A DNA stretch of 58,549 nt from positions 1 through 58,549 of the forward strand of contig NZ_JAJITC010000022.1 in NCBI RefSeq assembly GCF_020881035.1. The letters are read 5' to 3'. Positions 36,715-45,356 of the stretch are shown piece after piece. The DNA is from Paraburkholderia translucens. Lineage in GTDB: Bacteria > Pseudomonadota > Gammaproteobacteria > Burkholderiales > Burkholderiaceae. The first letter of the stretch is position 1, and every line of letters starts with the position of its first letter. The position numbers were made by a program, and so were the translations under genes. The notes beneath the pieces were generated by a model. The model saw only the letters and a program-made list of their open reading frames with translations. It was not told where the DNA came from and made no database searches.

Positions 36715-37782
36715 ATGCTAAATCGTTCTTTTCGCGCTGTGATTTCATCGTTGCTCGTGACCGGCGCGGCCGTTGCGCCGGCCATCGCGCATTCAGACGA
36801 CGGCTTCGCGCAGGACGACGGCGCCTCGCATGGCCGTGCGGTCAAGGTGATGATCATTTCGATGTTCGGCCCGGAAGGTCAGGTATGGCTCGATCATCTC
36901 GGACCGTGGCAGGACATCACCGTCGCGGGCCTGTCTCCTGACTACCCGGCCGTGCACTGCAATCGCCAGGACGTCTGCGTGATGACGACGGGCATGGGGC
37001 ACGCGAACGCCGCCGCGTCGATCATGGCGCTGACGTTCTCGCCACGTTTCGACTTGCGTCATACCTACTTCATGGTGGCGGGCATCGCGGGTATCGATCC
37101 GCTTCAGGGGACCGTCGGTTCCGCTGCCTGGGCGAAATGGCTCGTCGACTTCGGCATTCAGTGGGAAATCGACGGACGCGAAATTCCGCCGGGCTGGAAC
37201 ACCGGCTATCTCGGCATCAACACGACGAGCCCGACGCAGAAGCCACCGCTCGACTACCGCACCGAAGTGTTCCAGCTCAATCCGGCGCTCGCGAACGCGG
37301 CGTTCGCGCTATCACGCAACGTGACGCTGACCGACGACGCCCAGGCGCAGGCTGCACGCGCGAAATACAACTATGCGCCCGCGAACCGTCCGCCGACCGT
37401 GATCCAATGCGACACCCTGGCGGGCGATACCTGGTGGTCGGGCACCGACCTTGGAGAGCGCGCGCGGCAATGGACGAAGATCCTGACCGACGGCAAGGGC
37501 ACCTATTGCACGACGCAGCAGGAAGACAACGCCACCTTCGAGGCGCTGACGCGCGCGGCGACCGTGCATCGCGTCGACCTGAACCGTGTTGCGGTGCTGC
37601 GTGCCGGCTCGGACTTCGACCGCCCGTACGCGGGCCAATCGAGCGCCGACAATCTGCTCAACTACGCTTCGCAGGGCGGCTTCGCGATCGCGATCGACAA
37701 TCTGTTTCTGACGGGCAACCCGCTCGTACAGGACATCGTCACGCATTGGGGCGAGTGGCGCGGCGGCGTACCCCAGCGGTAG
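36715..37782 (+). CDS. Purine nucleoside permease (NUP) family protein
   Basis: Exported protein of about 355 residues of the NUP family. The signal peptide is about MLNRSFRAVISSLLVTGAAV. Conserved stretches are MISMFGPEGQVWLDH, MTTGMGHANAA, FMVAGIAGIDP and TWWSGTDLGERARQW. The family is named for a fungal nucleoside transporter, but its fold is nucleoside-phosphorylase-like. In bacteria it more likely binds or cleaves nucleosides in the periplasm. The ATG at 36715 has AGGTGGGG upstream and starts the signal peptide, so the earlier in-frame ATG at 36553 is rejected. It is convergent with the WD40 gene. Confidence 0.88.
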   Translation: MLNRSFRAVISSLLVTGAAVAPAIAHSDDGFAQDDGASHGRAVKVMIISMFGPEGQVWLDHLGPWQDITVAGLSPDYPAVHCNRQDVCVMTTGMGHANAAASIMALTFSPRFDLRHTYFMVAGIAGIDPLQGTVGSAAWAKWLVDFGIQWEIDGREIPPGWNTGYLGINTTSPTQKPPLDYRTEVFQLNPALANAAFALSRNVTLTDDAQAQAARAKYNYAPANRPPTVIQCDTLAGDTWWSGTDLGERARQWTKILTDGKGTYCTTQQEDNATFEALTRAATVHRVDLNRVAVLRAGSDFDRPYAGQSSADNLLNYASQGGFAIAIDNLFLTGNPLVQDIVTHWGEWRGGVPQR

Positions 37783-37826
37783 CGCATTTGCGGCGTGGTG
37801 AAGCGTACCGCGTTCGCATCGCCGAA

Positions 37827-39764
37827 TTACGATCCGCACACGTCTTGCCCCTTGCGTCCGCGAATGAGAGAAAGAGCAGCTTCATCCCCGGCTGTGAGCA
37901 GTGTTGCGCCCGCGAGCTTCTCCTTGCAAACGGCTTCAACGAGGCTCCGACCTCGATTCTCCACGAGCCACCGGATGGACCACACCCGCATGGTCTGATC
38001 CGCGGACGCGGTCACCACCTGTCGACCGTCCGGGCTGAAGACGGCGGACCAAACCGGCCCGTCATGTCCGGTAAGCTGCGCGATCATCCGTCCGGTGGCC
38101 GTGTCCCACACCCGCGCGGTTTTGTCGTCGGATGCGGTCACGACCCGCCGGCCGTCCGGGCTGAAGGCGGCGGACCTGACCGGCCCGCCATGCCCGGTCA
38201 GATTCGCGATCATCTGTCCGGTCGCCGCGTCCCAGACCCGCGCGGTTTTGTCATCGGAGGCGGTCACCACGCGTCGGCCATCCGGGCTGAAGGCCGTGGA
38301 ATTTACCGTCCCCTGATGCCCGCTGAGCTGCGCGATCTGTTTGCCCGTGGACACGTCCCACACCCGCGCGTCCCCATCACGGGACGCAGTCACCATCCGA
38401 TGGCCGTCCGGGCTGAAGGCGGTGGTGACAACCGCCCCCTGATACTCGCTGAGCGGCAAGACCTGGTTGCCCGCCGCTGCGTCCCACGCGCGCGCGGTCC
38501 GATCCACGGACACGGTCACCACCCGGCGGCCGTCCGGACTGAAGCCGGCGGAGTTCACCGGCGCCTGATGTCCGGCGAGTTGCGTTATCACCTGGCCGCT
38601 CGTTATGTCCCACACCCGCGCGGTTTTGTCATCGGATGCGGTCACGACCCGCCGGCCGTCGGGGCTGAAGACGGCGGAGCTCACCGGTCCCTGATGCCCG
38701 GTAAGCTGCGCGATCATCTGGCCGGCGACCGCATCCCACACCCGCGCGGTACCGTCCGCGGACGCGGTCGCCACCCGCCGGCCGTCCCGGCTGAAGGTAG
38801 CGGAATAGACCAGATCCTGATGCCCGCTGAGCAGCACAATCTTTCTGCCCGTCACCGCGTCCCACACCCGTGCGGTCTTGTCCGCGGACGCGGTTACCAC
38901 CCGCTTACCATCCGGGCTGAAGACGGCGGAGCTAACCGGCCCGTGATGCCCGATGAGCTGCGCGATCACCTTGCCGGTCGACGCATCCCACACCCGCGCG
39001 GTCCTGTCCGCGGACGCGGTCACCACCCGCTGACCATCTGGACCGACGGCGGCGGAGAAAACCGGTCGCTGATGCCCGGTGAGCTGTGCGATCACCTTGC
39101 CGGTCGACGCGTCCCACACCCGCGCGGTCCTGTCCGCGGACGCGGTCACCACGCGCTGGCCGTCCGGACTGAAGACGGCGGAATAAACCAGGTCCTGATG
39201 TCCGCTGAGCTTTACGAGCTGTCTGCCTGTCGCCGCGTCCCACACCCGCGCGGTTCCGTCCCGCGATGCGGTCACCACCCGCTCGCCGCCCGGACTGAAG
39301 GTCGCCGAATAAACCCACCCCTGATGCCCGCTGAGCAGCGCGATCTGTTTGCCCGTCTGCACGTCCCACACCCGCCCGGTTCCGTCCCAGGATGCGGTCA
39401 CCACGCGCTGGCCGTCCGGGCTGAAGACGGCGGAATCGACCGCATCCTGATGCCCGCTGAGCAGCGTGGTTTGCATCGATGCATACGCGCCACGCATCAG
39501 CTCCAGCTCTGCCTCTACCGATCCGGGCGAAAGCCAGCCCTTGCCCATCGCCAGCACGGCGAAACGCATCCCGCGATCATGGTTCCCCGCGTCGTTTGCG
39601 GTTCTCGCGGCCGAAGCCAATACAAGGGAAGTCTGGCGTGCGGCCGTCCGAGTGTGCTGGATGATCCACCCACCCGTCACGATCACAATGACCGCGACCA
39701 CACCCAGGAGTACCTGGATGCATCGCTGCGCCCGCCCTGTCCGTAACGTACTCATGTTTCTCAA
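37827..39764 (-). CDS. Membrane-anchored WD40-repeat protein
   Basis: Protein of 645 residues. A basic N-terminus is followed by one membrane helix (~15-36, CIQVLLGVVAVIVIVTGGWI), a helical linker (~40-100), then twelve consecutive 42-residue WD40 repeats (~101-604). These have a consensus such as GHQ-V-SA-FSPDG-RVVTAS-D-TARVWD. The tail has three cysteine-containing segments. Repeats 3 and 4, and 10 and 11, are almost identical. This helix-linker-WD40 arrangement is the C-terminal half of many STAND NTPase, protease or kinase fusion proteins. Here no effector domain is attached or found upstream. It probably forms one or two beta-propellers that bind partners. Function unknown. Confidence 0.9.
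   Translation of the reverse strand: MRNMSTLRTGRAQRCIQVLLGVVAVIVIVTGGWIIQHTRTAARQTSLVLASAARTANDAGNHDRGMRFAVLAMGKGWLSPGSVEAELELMRGAYASMQTTLLSGHQDAVDSAVFSPDGQRVVTASWDGTGRVWDVQTGKQIALLSGHQGWVYSATFSPGGERVVTASRDGTARVWDAATGRQLVKLSGHQDLVYSAVFSPDGQRVVTASADRTARVWDASTGKVIAQLTGHQRPVFSAAVGPDGQRVVTASADRTARVWDASTGKVIAQLIGHHGPVSSAVFSPDGKRVVTASADKTARVWDAVTGRKIVLLSGHQDLVYSATFSRDGRRVATASADGTARVWDAVAGQMIAQLTGHQGPVSSAVFSPDGRRVVTASDDKTARVWDITSGQVITQLAGHQAPVNSAGFSPDGRRVVTVSVDRTARAWDAAAGNQVLPLSEYQGAVVTTAFSPDGHRMVTASRDGDARVWDVSTGKQIAQLSGHQGTVNSTAFSPDGRRVVTASDDKTARVWDAATGQMIANLTGHGGPVRSAAFSPDGRRVVTASDDKTARVWDTATGRMIAQLTGHDGPVWSAVFSPDGRQVVTASADQTMRVWSIRWLVENRGRSLVEAVCKEKLAGATLLTAGDEAALSLIRGRKGQDVCGS
37953..39464 (-). 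repeat. Twelve tandem 126-bp repeats encoding WD40 blades
   Basis: 1512 bp made of twelve in-frame 126-bp units with high DNA identity. Each unit contains near-constant blocks such as the reverse of CTGAAGACGGCGGA and CGCGGTCACCACC. Sustained similarity at the DNA level suggests recent duplication or gene conversion, and the number of units may vary between strains. An antisense frame of 869 codons runs through it only because the units lack stops. Confidence 0.9.
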
Positions 39765-39979
39765 CGTGGCTGACCGACGTGACTAGCTGCGCTCGGAAAG
39801 CTGCGCGGACACGATCGATTCCGGTGATCCGCGCCCGCCAATGGCCATGACGAGCGACCTCCGACGTTCAGGACGGGACCTTACTATAATCAAGAGGCAC
39901 GCGCCGCTCGACAGGTAGCTGCCGACCTTGGTGTGTCCGTCGTACCTGCGCGCGGAGCATTTTTGCATGGAGGTACCCC

Positions 39980-40267
39980 ATGGCTACCTACGTCATCCTC
40001 AGCCGTCTCTCCCCTGACGCGTTCAAGGATCCCAGGGAACTCAAACTGATTGCCGCCACCGTAGCGGAAAAAATCAAAACTGAATGCCCAGCCGTGACCT
40101 GGAAACAAAGCTATCTGACACTCGGACGATTCGACGTCGTGGACATTGTCGAGACGAACGATCTGAAACAGCTTGAGCTAGCGGCGCTGATCATCCGGGG
40201 TTATGGGCATGCCGCCACCGAGACGATGCACGCGACAGTGTGGAACGATTTCATCGGCGCGCTATAG
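39980..40267 (+). CDS. GYD-domain protein
   Basis: Small cytoplasmic protein of 95 residues of the GYD family (ferredoxin-like alpha/beta barrel fold, function uncharacterised). Characteristic parts are MATYVILSRLSPDAF, CPAVTWKQSYLTLGRFDVVD and the C-terminal HATVWNDF. The usual Gly-Tyr-Asp is represented by GRFD. GGAGG precedes the ATG at proper distance. It is a single gene, divergent from the WD40 gene. Confidence 0.85.
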   Translation: MATYVILSRLSPDAFKDPRELKLIAATVAEKIKTECPAVTWKQSYLTLGRFDVVDIVETNDLKQLELAALIIRGYGHAATETMHATVWNDFIGAL

Positions 40268-40278
40268 CGGTTGGACTC

Positions 40279-40605
40279 CTAACCCATCCGCCGCGCGAGC
40301 CACATCGCTGCCGCCGCGTTGATGCCGGTCGAGCCACCGACGAAGCGTCCCTCTTCCTGAAGCAAGTGGTAGACCATGTTCACGCACGCCGGATCGTCGA
40401 TTAGAACGGCTTCGTCGATTGGCGTACCCTCCAGGTTGGCGGTCACGCGCGACGAGCCGAGACCCTCCGTGATCGAGCTGCCTTCGACGCATACCTCGCC
40501 CGTCTTCACGAAGTTGTACAAGCCGCTGCCTTCCGGATCGCCCAGCACGATCTTGACGCCGGAGTTCCTTTCGTTGAAGAGACATCGTATGGGAGGGACG
40601 CCGCC
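40279..40605 (-). pseudogene. Cysteine synthase / beta-family PLP enzyme, C-terminal fragment
   Basis: The minus-strand frame reads NSGVKIVLGDPEGSGLYNFV, then KTGEVCVEGSSITEGLG, RVTANLEGTPIDEAVLIDDP and EGRFVGGSTGINAAAAMWLA. These are the C-terminal third of a CysK/CysM-type enzyme, including GGSTGIN near the cofactor phosphate. The PLP lysine, the substrate-binding N-terminal domain and a real start are absent, and the porin gene ends about 35 bp upstream of the fragment. This is a deletion remnant. Confidence 0.85.
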
Positions 40606-40641
40606 AGCGCGTCGCTCCCGGCGATGATCTTCGACGCGATG

Positions 40642-41784
40642 CTAGAACAGGTGTTTGACGCCGACCATGACGCCGGTCTGGCCCACACCAGCGGCAGGCG
40701 TGGTTCCGCCGCCGCCCCCGCTCACCGAATAGCGCGCCTTCGTGCTGTTGGCGAGATACGCAGCCTGTGCATAGACCGATGAACGCTTGCTGAGGAGATA
40801 GGTCGTGCGCAGCGTGCCCATCGTGGCGCGCGTGTCGTGGTCGCTATTGATGATGCGGAACACTTCGCCATCGAGCAGGAACGCGGGCGTGACCATGTAC
40901 GAAACCCCCATGAAGAAGAGGTTCGAACGGACGTTGGGCACCGCGGGCGAATCGGTGACCACGCGGCGTCCGATCCAGCCCGCGCCGAGCTTCGCGCCGC
41001 CGTACTGTGCGTAGGCGCTGAGCTGCGTGCGCGCGTCCTTGTCGGCTGCGTTGATGAGCGGCGTCGGCGCCACGCCGTCGAAGAAGTTGGCCGCTGCCGT
41101 CGCGCCGCCGCGCTGCTCCTCGTACGAGGCCGCGGCGCCGAAGTATTGCGAGTCGTACTTGAGCATCACGGACCAGTCGCGGCATTCCGTGGGGTGGCCG
41201 GGCACCGAGCCCGCGCACGTGCCTTGCCCCGGCGAGTTGCCGGTGCCCGCGGCATCGCGTCCGAATGAGTAGCCCGCGCCGAGTGTGAAGCCCTTGTAGG
41301 AACCAAGGTATGTGACGGAGTTGTCCGCGCGCGCGTTGGGCACGTAGGCATCGAGCGAACCCATGCCGTAGATGTCGGGTCCGATGATGTCCGCGCCCAG
41401 AACCGCGAGATAGGTCATCGTGTATTGGCGACCAAACGCGAGCGTTCCATAGGGGCTCTTGATGCCGACGAAGGCCTGCCGTCCGAAGAGCCGTCCACCC
41501 TGACCGGAACTGCCGTCGCGCAAGTTGAAGCCGCTTTCGAGCGTGAACACCGCGCTGTAGCCACCGCCGAGGTCTTCGTTGCCGCGCAGCCCCCAGCGCG
41601 ACGGGAATTCACCGGTCACGGCGGGCATCCGGAACACGTGGTCGCCCTTCGCATTGGCGTGCGAAACAAATTCGATGCCGGTGTCCACGATACCGTACAG
41701 CGTCACACTCGATTGCGCGAAGGCTCCAGTGCTCAACGCGCACAGCGCGCCGCACATGAGGACGTGAGTCGACTTCAATTGCAT
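40642..41784 (-). CDS. Trimeric outer-membrane porin (Burkholderia OmpC type)
   Basis: General porin of 380 residues. The signal peptide (MQLKSTHVLMCGALCALSTG, cleaved at AFA/QSS) is followed by the standard mature start SSVTLYGIVDTGIEFV. Landmarks are SRWGLRGNEDLGGGYSAVF, RLFGRQAFVGI and FGRQYTM. The C-terminal strand ends in VGVKHLF with the terminal phenylalanine required for assembly. Sixteen-stranded trimer by family. It lets small hydrophilic solutes through the outer membrane. The ATG is preceded by GGAGACAAC. Confidence 0.94.
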   Translation of the reverse strand: MQLKSTHVLMCGALCALSTGAFAQSSVTLYGIVDTGIEFVSHANAKGDHVFRMPAVTGEFPSRWGLRGNEDLGGGYSAVFTLESGFNLRDGSSGQGGRLFGRQAFVGIKSPYGTLAFGRQYTMTYLAVLGADIIGPDIYGMGSLDAYVPNARADNSVTYLGSYKGFTLGAGYSFGRDAAGTGNSPGQGTCAGSVPGHPTECRDWSVMLKYDSQYFGAAASYEEQRGGATAAANFFDGVAPTPLINAADKDARTQLSAYAQYGGAKLGAGWIGRRVVTDSPAVPNVRSNLFFMGVSYMVTPAFLLDGEVFRIINSDHDTRATMGTLRTTYLLSKRSSVYAQAAYLANSTKARYSVSGGGGGTTPAAGVGQTGVMVGVKHLF

Positions 41785-41838
41785 GTTGTTGTCTCCAAAC
41801 CTTGTTGTGTGCTTTTATTGAACTGCGAACGTGATTCT

Positions 41839-42261
41839 TCAGAATGGTGAGCTCAGTCCATCGCGCGCGGCCTCCGCAGCAGCATCAATGCCGGTCAGGA
41901 CGCGAACCAGCACCAGCATGTCGAAGCTGCTGACGAGCGCGGTGGCGATCGAGAGAATGCCGAATATGGCGGCGCAGAGGATCAGCACCCGCTTGCGCCC
42001 GATGCGATCGGCGAGCCGGCCGCCGACCATCGCGCCCGGCAGGAGTCCGAACGTACCGGCGCTGAAAGCGAGTCCCATCTGTGACACGGTGAGGCCGAAT
42101 TCGCGCGCCATACGAGGCGCGGCAACGCCGACCGACTGCAGGTCCATCCCCTCGAGCAGGGCAACCGCGAAACAAAGGGCTAAAGTCGTGGCGATACCGC
42201 TACCCGCGATGGGTCGCGTTGCCGCGTCGTCTCCTGATAGTGCCGTTCTGGTCGATCTCAT
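41839..42261 (-). pseudogene. MFS transporter, truncated after four helices
   Basis: 140 codons encode the start of an aromatic-acid/H+ symporter-type MFS protein (LEGMDLQSVGVAAPRMAREF, GGRLADRIGRKRVLIL, LVLVRVLTGI). The sequence then jumps to an unrelated short tail (DAAAEAARDG) and stops where relatives continue with GLGGALPN and eight more helices. The promoter region and start are intact, so the control region survives while the gene does not. The adjacent MarR gene was probably its regulator. Confidence 0.85.
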
Positions 42262-42317
42262 GGTTGTCGCCTGATGGTCTATTTAGTTTTCGAAGTCACC
42301 GCGGGGTCCATTGTGCG

Positions 42318-42334
42318 TATCAGGAAACCTGATA
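42318..42334. promoter_or_regulatory. MarR operator copy 1
   Basis: Perfect palindrome TATCAGGaaaCCTGATA, 17 bp with 7-bp arms and a 3-bp spacer. It lies 56 bp upstream of the truncated MFS start. An identical-arm copy lies 79 bp away in the same divergent region, as expected for a MarR dimer controlling both directions. Confidence 0.8.
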
Positions 42335-42396
42335 ACATGGGCAAAATAAAGCGCGTTGCTGAAAACGCGCCTGCCCCGGTGACAGCCCGAATTTAA

Positions 42397-42413
42397 TATC
42401 AGGCGTCCTGATA
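42397..42413. promoter_or_regulatory. MarR operator copy 2
   Basis: Perfect palindrome TATCAGGcgtCCTGATA with the same arms as the copy at 42318-42334. Centre-to-centre spacing is 79 bp. It lies about 150 bp before the marR start, where it could control the regulator's own promoter. Confidence 0.8.
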
Positions 42414-42559
42414 GCGCAAGCTGATTGTATTTGGTGGATACCCCAGGTGGTGGTGTCTTAAACGGTCATTCCATACAGGGACGCGATCTCTGGCAGGTCA
42501 TGGGTGGTTTAGCGTTGCGGTACCATTGCGCGTTCCACCGACAGCCTTCAACCGACGCA

Positions 42560-43051
42560 ATGAACGACAAGGTCTCCACAAAAACAACGTCTGTCGGCGC
42601 GGCTCGCGCATCCGTCAGGGGGCGCAAGGCCGCTGCGCCCCGGCTGACCTACCTGATCGGCCGTCTCGAGCGGCTCCTGCGCCGCGAACTGTCGGCCGCG
42701 CTCGCTCCGCTTGGCCTCACGCTTTCGCAGTTCACCGCGCTATCCGTGCTGGACAGGCGCGGCGAAGCGTCGAACGCCCAGCTTGCCGAGGGTTCGTTCA
42801 TCACGCCGCAATCGGCCAACGAGGTGATCAGCGTCATGGTGTCGCGCAACTGGATCAGCCGCGAGCCGGACCCGAATCACGGACGCATCGTCGTGCTGCG
42901 GCTCACCGGCGAAGGGCGCGATGTGATGCGCCAGGGCATGAAAGCGGTGCAGGCTGTCGAGGAACGAATGCTGAACGGCATGGACGCGCAGAGCGCGAGC
43001 GCCGCGCGCGTGAACCTCGAACTTTTCGTGCGCAATCTGCGGCAAAGCTGA
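42560..43051 (+). CDS. MarR-family transcriptional regulator
   Basis: Winged helix regulator of about 163 residues. The dimerisation helix is near TYLIGRLERLLRRELSAALA. The recognition segment is LTLSQFTALSVLDRRGEASN, then AQLAEGSFITPQSANEVISV, and the wing is EPDPNHGRIVVLRLTGEGRD. The frame opens earlier (42425), but ATG 42560 matches family length. It is divergent from the truncated aromatic-acid-type MFS gene. Two identical palindromes between them are probably its operators. The ligand is presumably the compound once carried by that transporter. Confidence 0.92.
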   Translation: MNDKVSTKTTSVGAARASVRGRKAAAPRLTYLIGRLERLLRRELSAALAPLGLTLSQFTALSVLDRRGEASNAQLAEGSFITPQSANEVISVMVSRNWISREPDPNHGRIVVLRLTGEGRDVMRQGMKAVQAVEERMLNGMDAQSASAARVNLELFVRNLRQS

Positions 43052-43134
43052 ACGCGCTTACGCCACCCGTTGCGGTTTGAGCAGGCGGATAGCATTTCCT
43101 CGAGCACAGATGGCAAATGCTAGAATTCGCCCCT

Positions 43135-43527
43135 ATGTCCTACTGGCGCAAACTCTTTCTTGTCGTGCTGCTGGCACTGAGCCTTCCGGTTCAGTCGTTT
43201 GCGGTCGTCTCGATGGTTTGTGCCGCCTCGGAATCGGTCGATGCCGAACCGGCCGTCCATCATCACCATCAATCCGGGCCGGTCAACGAACACGCTGTCG
43301 TGGCCGATGATCACGACCGCCAGGGCCAGCAGCATCACGGCGGCCACCATGTTCACGAATGTTTGACCTGCGCGTCCTGCTGTGTTGGTGCAGTGCCGCC
43401 GGTTGTGCCTGCTTCATTCGCTACGGCTGACCTGCCTCAATTCCCCGTCCCATTGCCCCCGGCTGCCAGTGTCGTGTCGTTCACGACAGGCGGCATTGAA
43501 CGGCCTCCCCGGTCGGTTCTCGTCTGA
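43135..43527 (+). CDS. Small His-rich exported metal-response protein (CzcI/DUF2946-like)
   Basis: Protein of about 130 residues with a signal peptide (MSYWRKLFLVVLLALSLPVQ, cleaved near SFA). A histidine-rich middle (HHHHQ, QQHHGGHHVHE) is followed by a CLTCASCC cluster and a C-terminal IERPPRSVLV tail, like that of CzcI-type leader proteins of heavy-metal efflux operons. It likely binds copper or other metals in the periplasm. ATG 43135 fits the signal peptide better than the in-frame ATG at 43117. It is the first gene of the copper cluster. Confidence 0.7.
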   Translation: MSYWRKLFLVVLLALSLPVQSFAVVSMVCAASESVDAEPAVHHHHQSGPVNEHAVVADDHDRQGQQHHGGHHVHECLTCASCCVGAVPPVVPASFATADLPQFPVPLPPAASVVSFTTGGIERPPRSVLV

Positions 43528-43614
43528 TCCTCCCACGCGTAGCCATTCGCTACGACCAGCAGGTTTTTCTGGAGTCCGTCACGGTCTCCGGATGATTCAC
43601 GACGAGAACCATTC

Positions 43615-43905
43615 ATGCGAACTATTTCTGCGGCGCTTTTCAGCGCAGCCGCGGCGTTGCCGTTGCTCGCGCATGCCGCGACAGTGGCCGACCCCACGGA
43701 TGCGGGGGCGTCGGTGCCGGTCGCCTCGGTGCCATCCGCGTTCGACGGCTACAGGTCCTACCAGGATCGGCAAGCCCCCAGTTGGCAACAATTGAATCGC
43801 GCCGTTACCCCGAGTCGCGGCACGGCGGGGATGGGGCACGCTCAGCAGCCAGGCGAGACCTCCAACGGGACCCGCGCTCACGAACACGGGGGCGAGACGC
43901 GATGA
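43615..43905 (+). CDS. Small periplasmic protein of copper operon
   Basis: 96 residues. Signal peptide MRTISAALFSAAAALPLLAHA, then a short mature part containing SAFDGYRSYQDRQAPSWQQL and a Gly/His-containing tail (GMGHAQQ, HEHGGE). Similar small proteins precede TolC-type genes in metal efflux operons. No defined function. The stop overlaps the TolC start (ATGA), showing translational coupling. Confidence 0.7.
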   Translation: MRTISAALFSAAAALPLLAHAATVADPTDAGASVPVASVPSAFDGYRSYQDRQAPSWQQLNRAVTPSRGTAGMGHAQQPGETSNGTRAHEHGGETR

Positions 43906-45356
43906 TCCAATACCTCGCGCAACACCGCGCGACGGGCATTATCGTTGCGATGGTGTTGCTGGCTGGCTGCACGACCTTTTCGAAGGACGGTGGATTCAAC
44001 GCCGTATCGACGGCCGCGTCTGAGCGCCTCGGCAAAGATGCGGTCCATGTGAAAACCGACGCGGATCGCAATGCGGCCTTCAGGCGGACGCAGGAACTGC
44101 TGTCGAAGCCGCTCGGCATGGACGACGCCGTCCAGCTCGCCCTGCTCAACAACCGAGGGCTCCAGGCGTCATACGGCGAACTCGGCATATCCGAAGCCGA
44201 CCTCGTCCAGGCAGGCCGTCTGCCCAATCCGGGCTTCACCTTCAGCCGGACACACTGGAGCGATGGCTTCGGCATCAGCCGGACATTTTCGATGGGTGTG
44301 CTCGGGGTGCTCACGCTGCCCGTCGCGACTCGCATCGAGAGCCGCCGGTTCGAACAGACGAAGCTCGAGACCGCCAACGCGATGCTCTCGGTGGCCGCCG
44401 ACGCCCGCAAGGCCTACGTGAACGCGGTGGCTGCGCAACAGGCGGCTTCGTATGCGGCGCAGGTCAGGGACTCCGCCGAGGCCGGTGCGGAACTCGCGTT
44501 GCGCATGCGCGAGGCGGGCAATTTCAGCAAGCTCGACTATGCGCGCGAGCAGGCCTTTTACGCGGAGTCGGTCGCGCAGTTGGCAAGGGTCCGGCAGCGT
44601 TCGGTCATGGCGCGGGAAAAGCTCACGCGCACGATGGGCCTATGGGGTTCAGCGACCCGGTACGAGCTGCCGGAGCGACTGCCTGACCTGCCAGAAGACA
44701 GGCCGCAACTCAACGACCTCGAAAGCTTCGCGATGCAAAACCGCCTCGACATCCAGGCGGCGAAGCTCAGAACACAAAGCGTTGCGACCTCTCTGGGGCT
44801 CACCAGGGCAACCCGGTTCATCAATGCGCTGGACGTTGGCTATCTCGACAACTTCGAGACCGACAAGGGTCATGAGCATGGCTACGAAATCAGTGTCGAG
44901 ATTCCCCTTTTCGACTGGGGAAGCGCCAAGGTCGCACGTGCCGAAGCCATCTATATGCAGTCGGCGAACCGGCTCGCGCAGACGGCGATCGACGCCCGCT
45001 CCGAAGTACGTGAGTCGTACTCCGCCTACGTGACGAGCTACGACGTCGCCAGGCACTATCGGGACGAGGTCGTGCCCGTACGCAAGACCATTTCGGATGA
45101 AGTGCTGCTGCGCTACAACGGCATGCTCGCCAGCGTATTCGAGCTGCTTGCCGATTCGCGCGAGCAGATCGCCGCGGTCAACGGCTACATCGATGCGCTG
45201 AAGGACTACTGGCTTGCGCAGACGGACCTGCAACAGTCGCTTGGCGGCCGGCTGCCGCCGCTTGCGATGTCGCAGACGCAGGACATACCGCGCGGCGGCG
45301 CAACGCCGGCTCCCGCGACGCAACCGGCGTCGCCCACGAATTCAGAAGGTCAATGA
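43902..45356 (+). CDS. TolC-family outer-membrane efflux lipoprotein
   Basis: Outer-membrane channel of about 484 residues. A lipoprotein signal with lipobox LLAGC (near residue 21-22) is followed by two OEP repeats with long coiled-coil helices. Landmarks are DDAVQLALLNNRGLQASYGE, DLVQAGRLPNPGF, EIPLFDWGSAKVARAE and RYNGMLASVFELLADS. This is the CusC/CzcC group. ATG 43902 is coupled to the previous gene and starts the lipoprotein signal. The longer frame to 43782 is rejected. No RND pump or membrane-fusion gene follows, so it may work with a pump encoded elsewhere. Confidence 0.9.
   Translation: MIQYLAQHRATGIIVAMVLLAGCTTFSKDGGFNAVSTAASERLGKDAVHVKTDADRNAAFRRTQELLSKPLGMDDAVQLALLNNRGLQASYGELGISEADLVQAGRLPNPGFTFSRTHWSDGFGISRTFSMGVLGVLTLPVATRIESRRFEQTKLETANAMLSVAADARKAYVNAVAAQQAASYAAQVRDSAEAGAELALRMREAGNFSKLDYAREQAFYAESVAQLARVRQRSVMAREKLTRTMGLWGSATRYELPERLPDLPEDRPQLNDLESFAMQNRLDIQAAKLRTQSVATSLGLTRATRFINALDVGYLDNFETDKGHEHGYEISVEIPLFDWGSAKVARAEAIYMQSANRLAQTAIDARSEVRESYSAYVTSYDVARHYRDEVVPVRKTISDEVLLRYNGMLASVFELLADSREQIAAVNGYIDALKDYWLAQTDLQQSLGGRLPPLAMSQTQDIPRGGATPAPATQPASPTNSEGQ

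Noticed and set aside
37953..39464. Regular 126-bp repeats as a CRISPR-like array
   Set aside because: Units are contiguous coding sequence with no spacers, and the repeat length and protein motif are WD40.
37137..39746. 869-codon plus-strand frame with repeated His/Gly-rich units
   Set aside because: It is antisense to the WD40 gene. Its repeats are the mirror of the 126-bp WD40 units, it has no ribosome site, and its composition is unlike a real protein.
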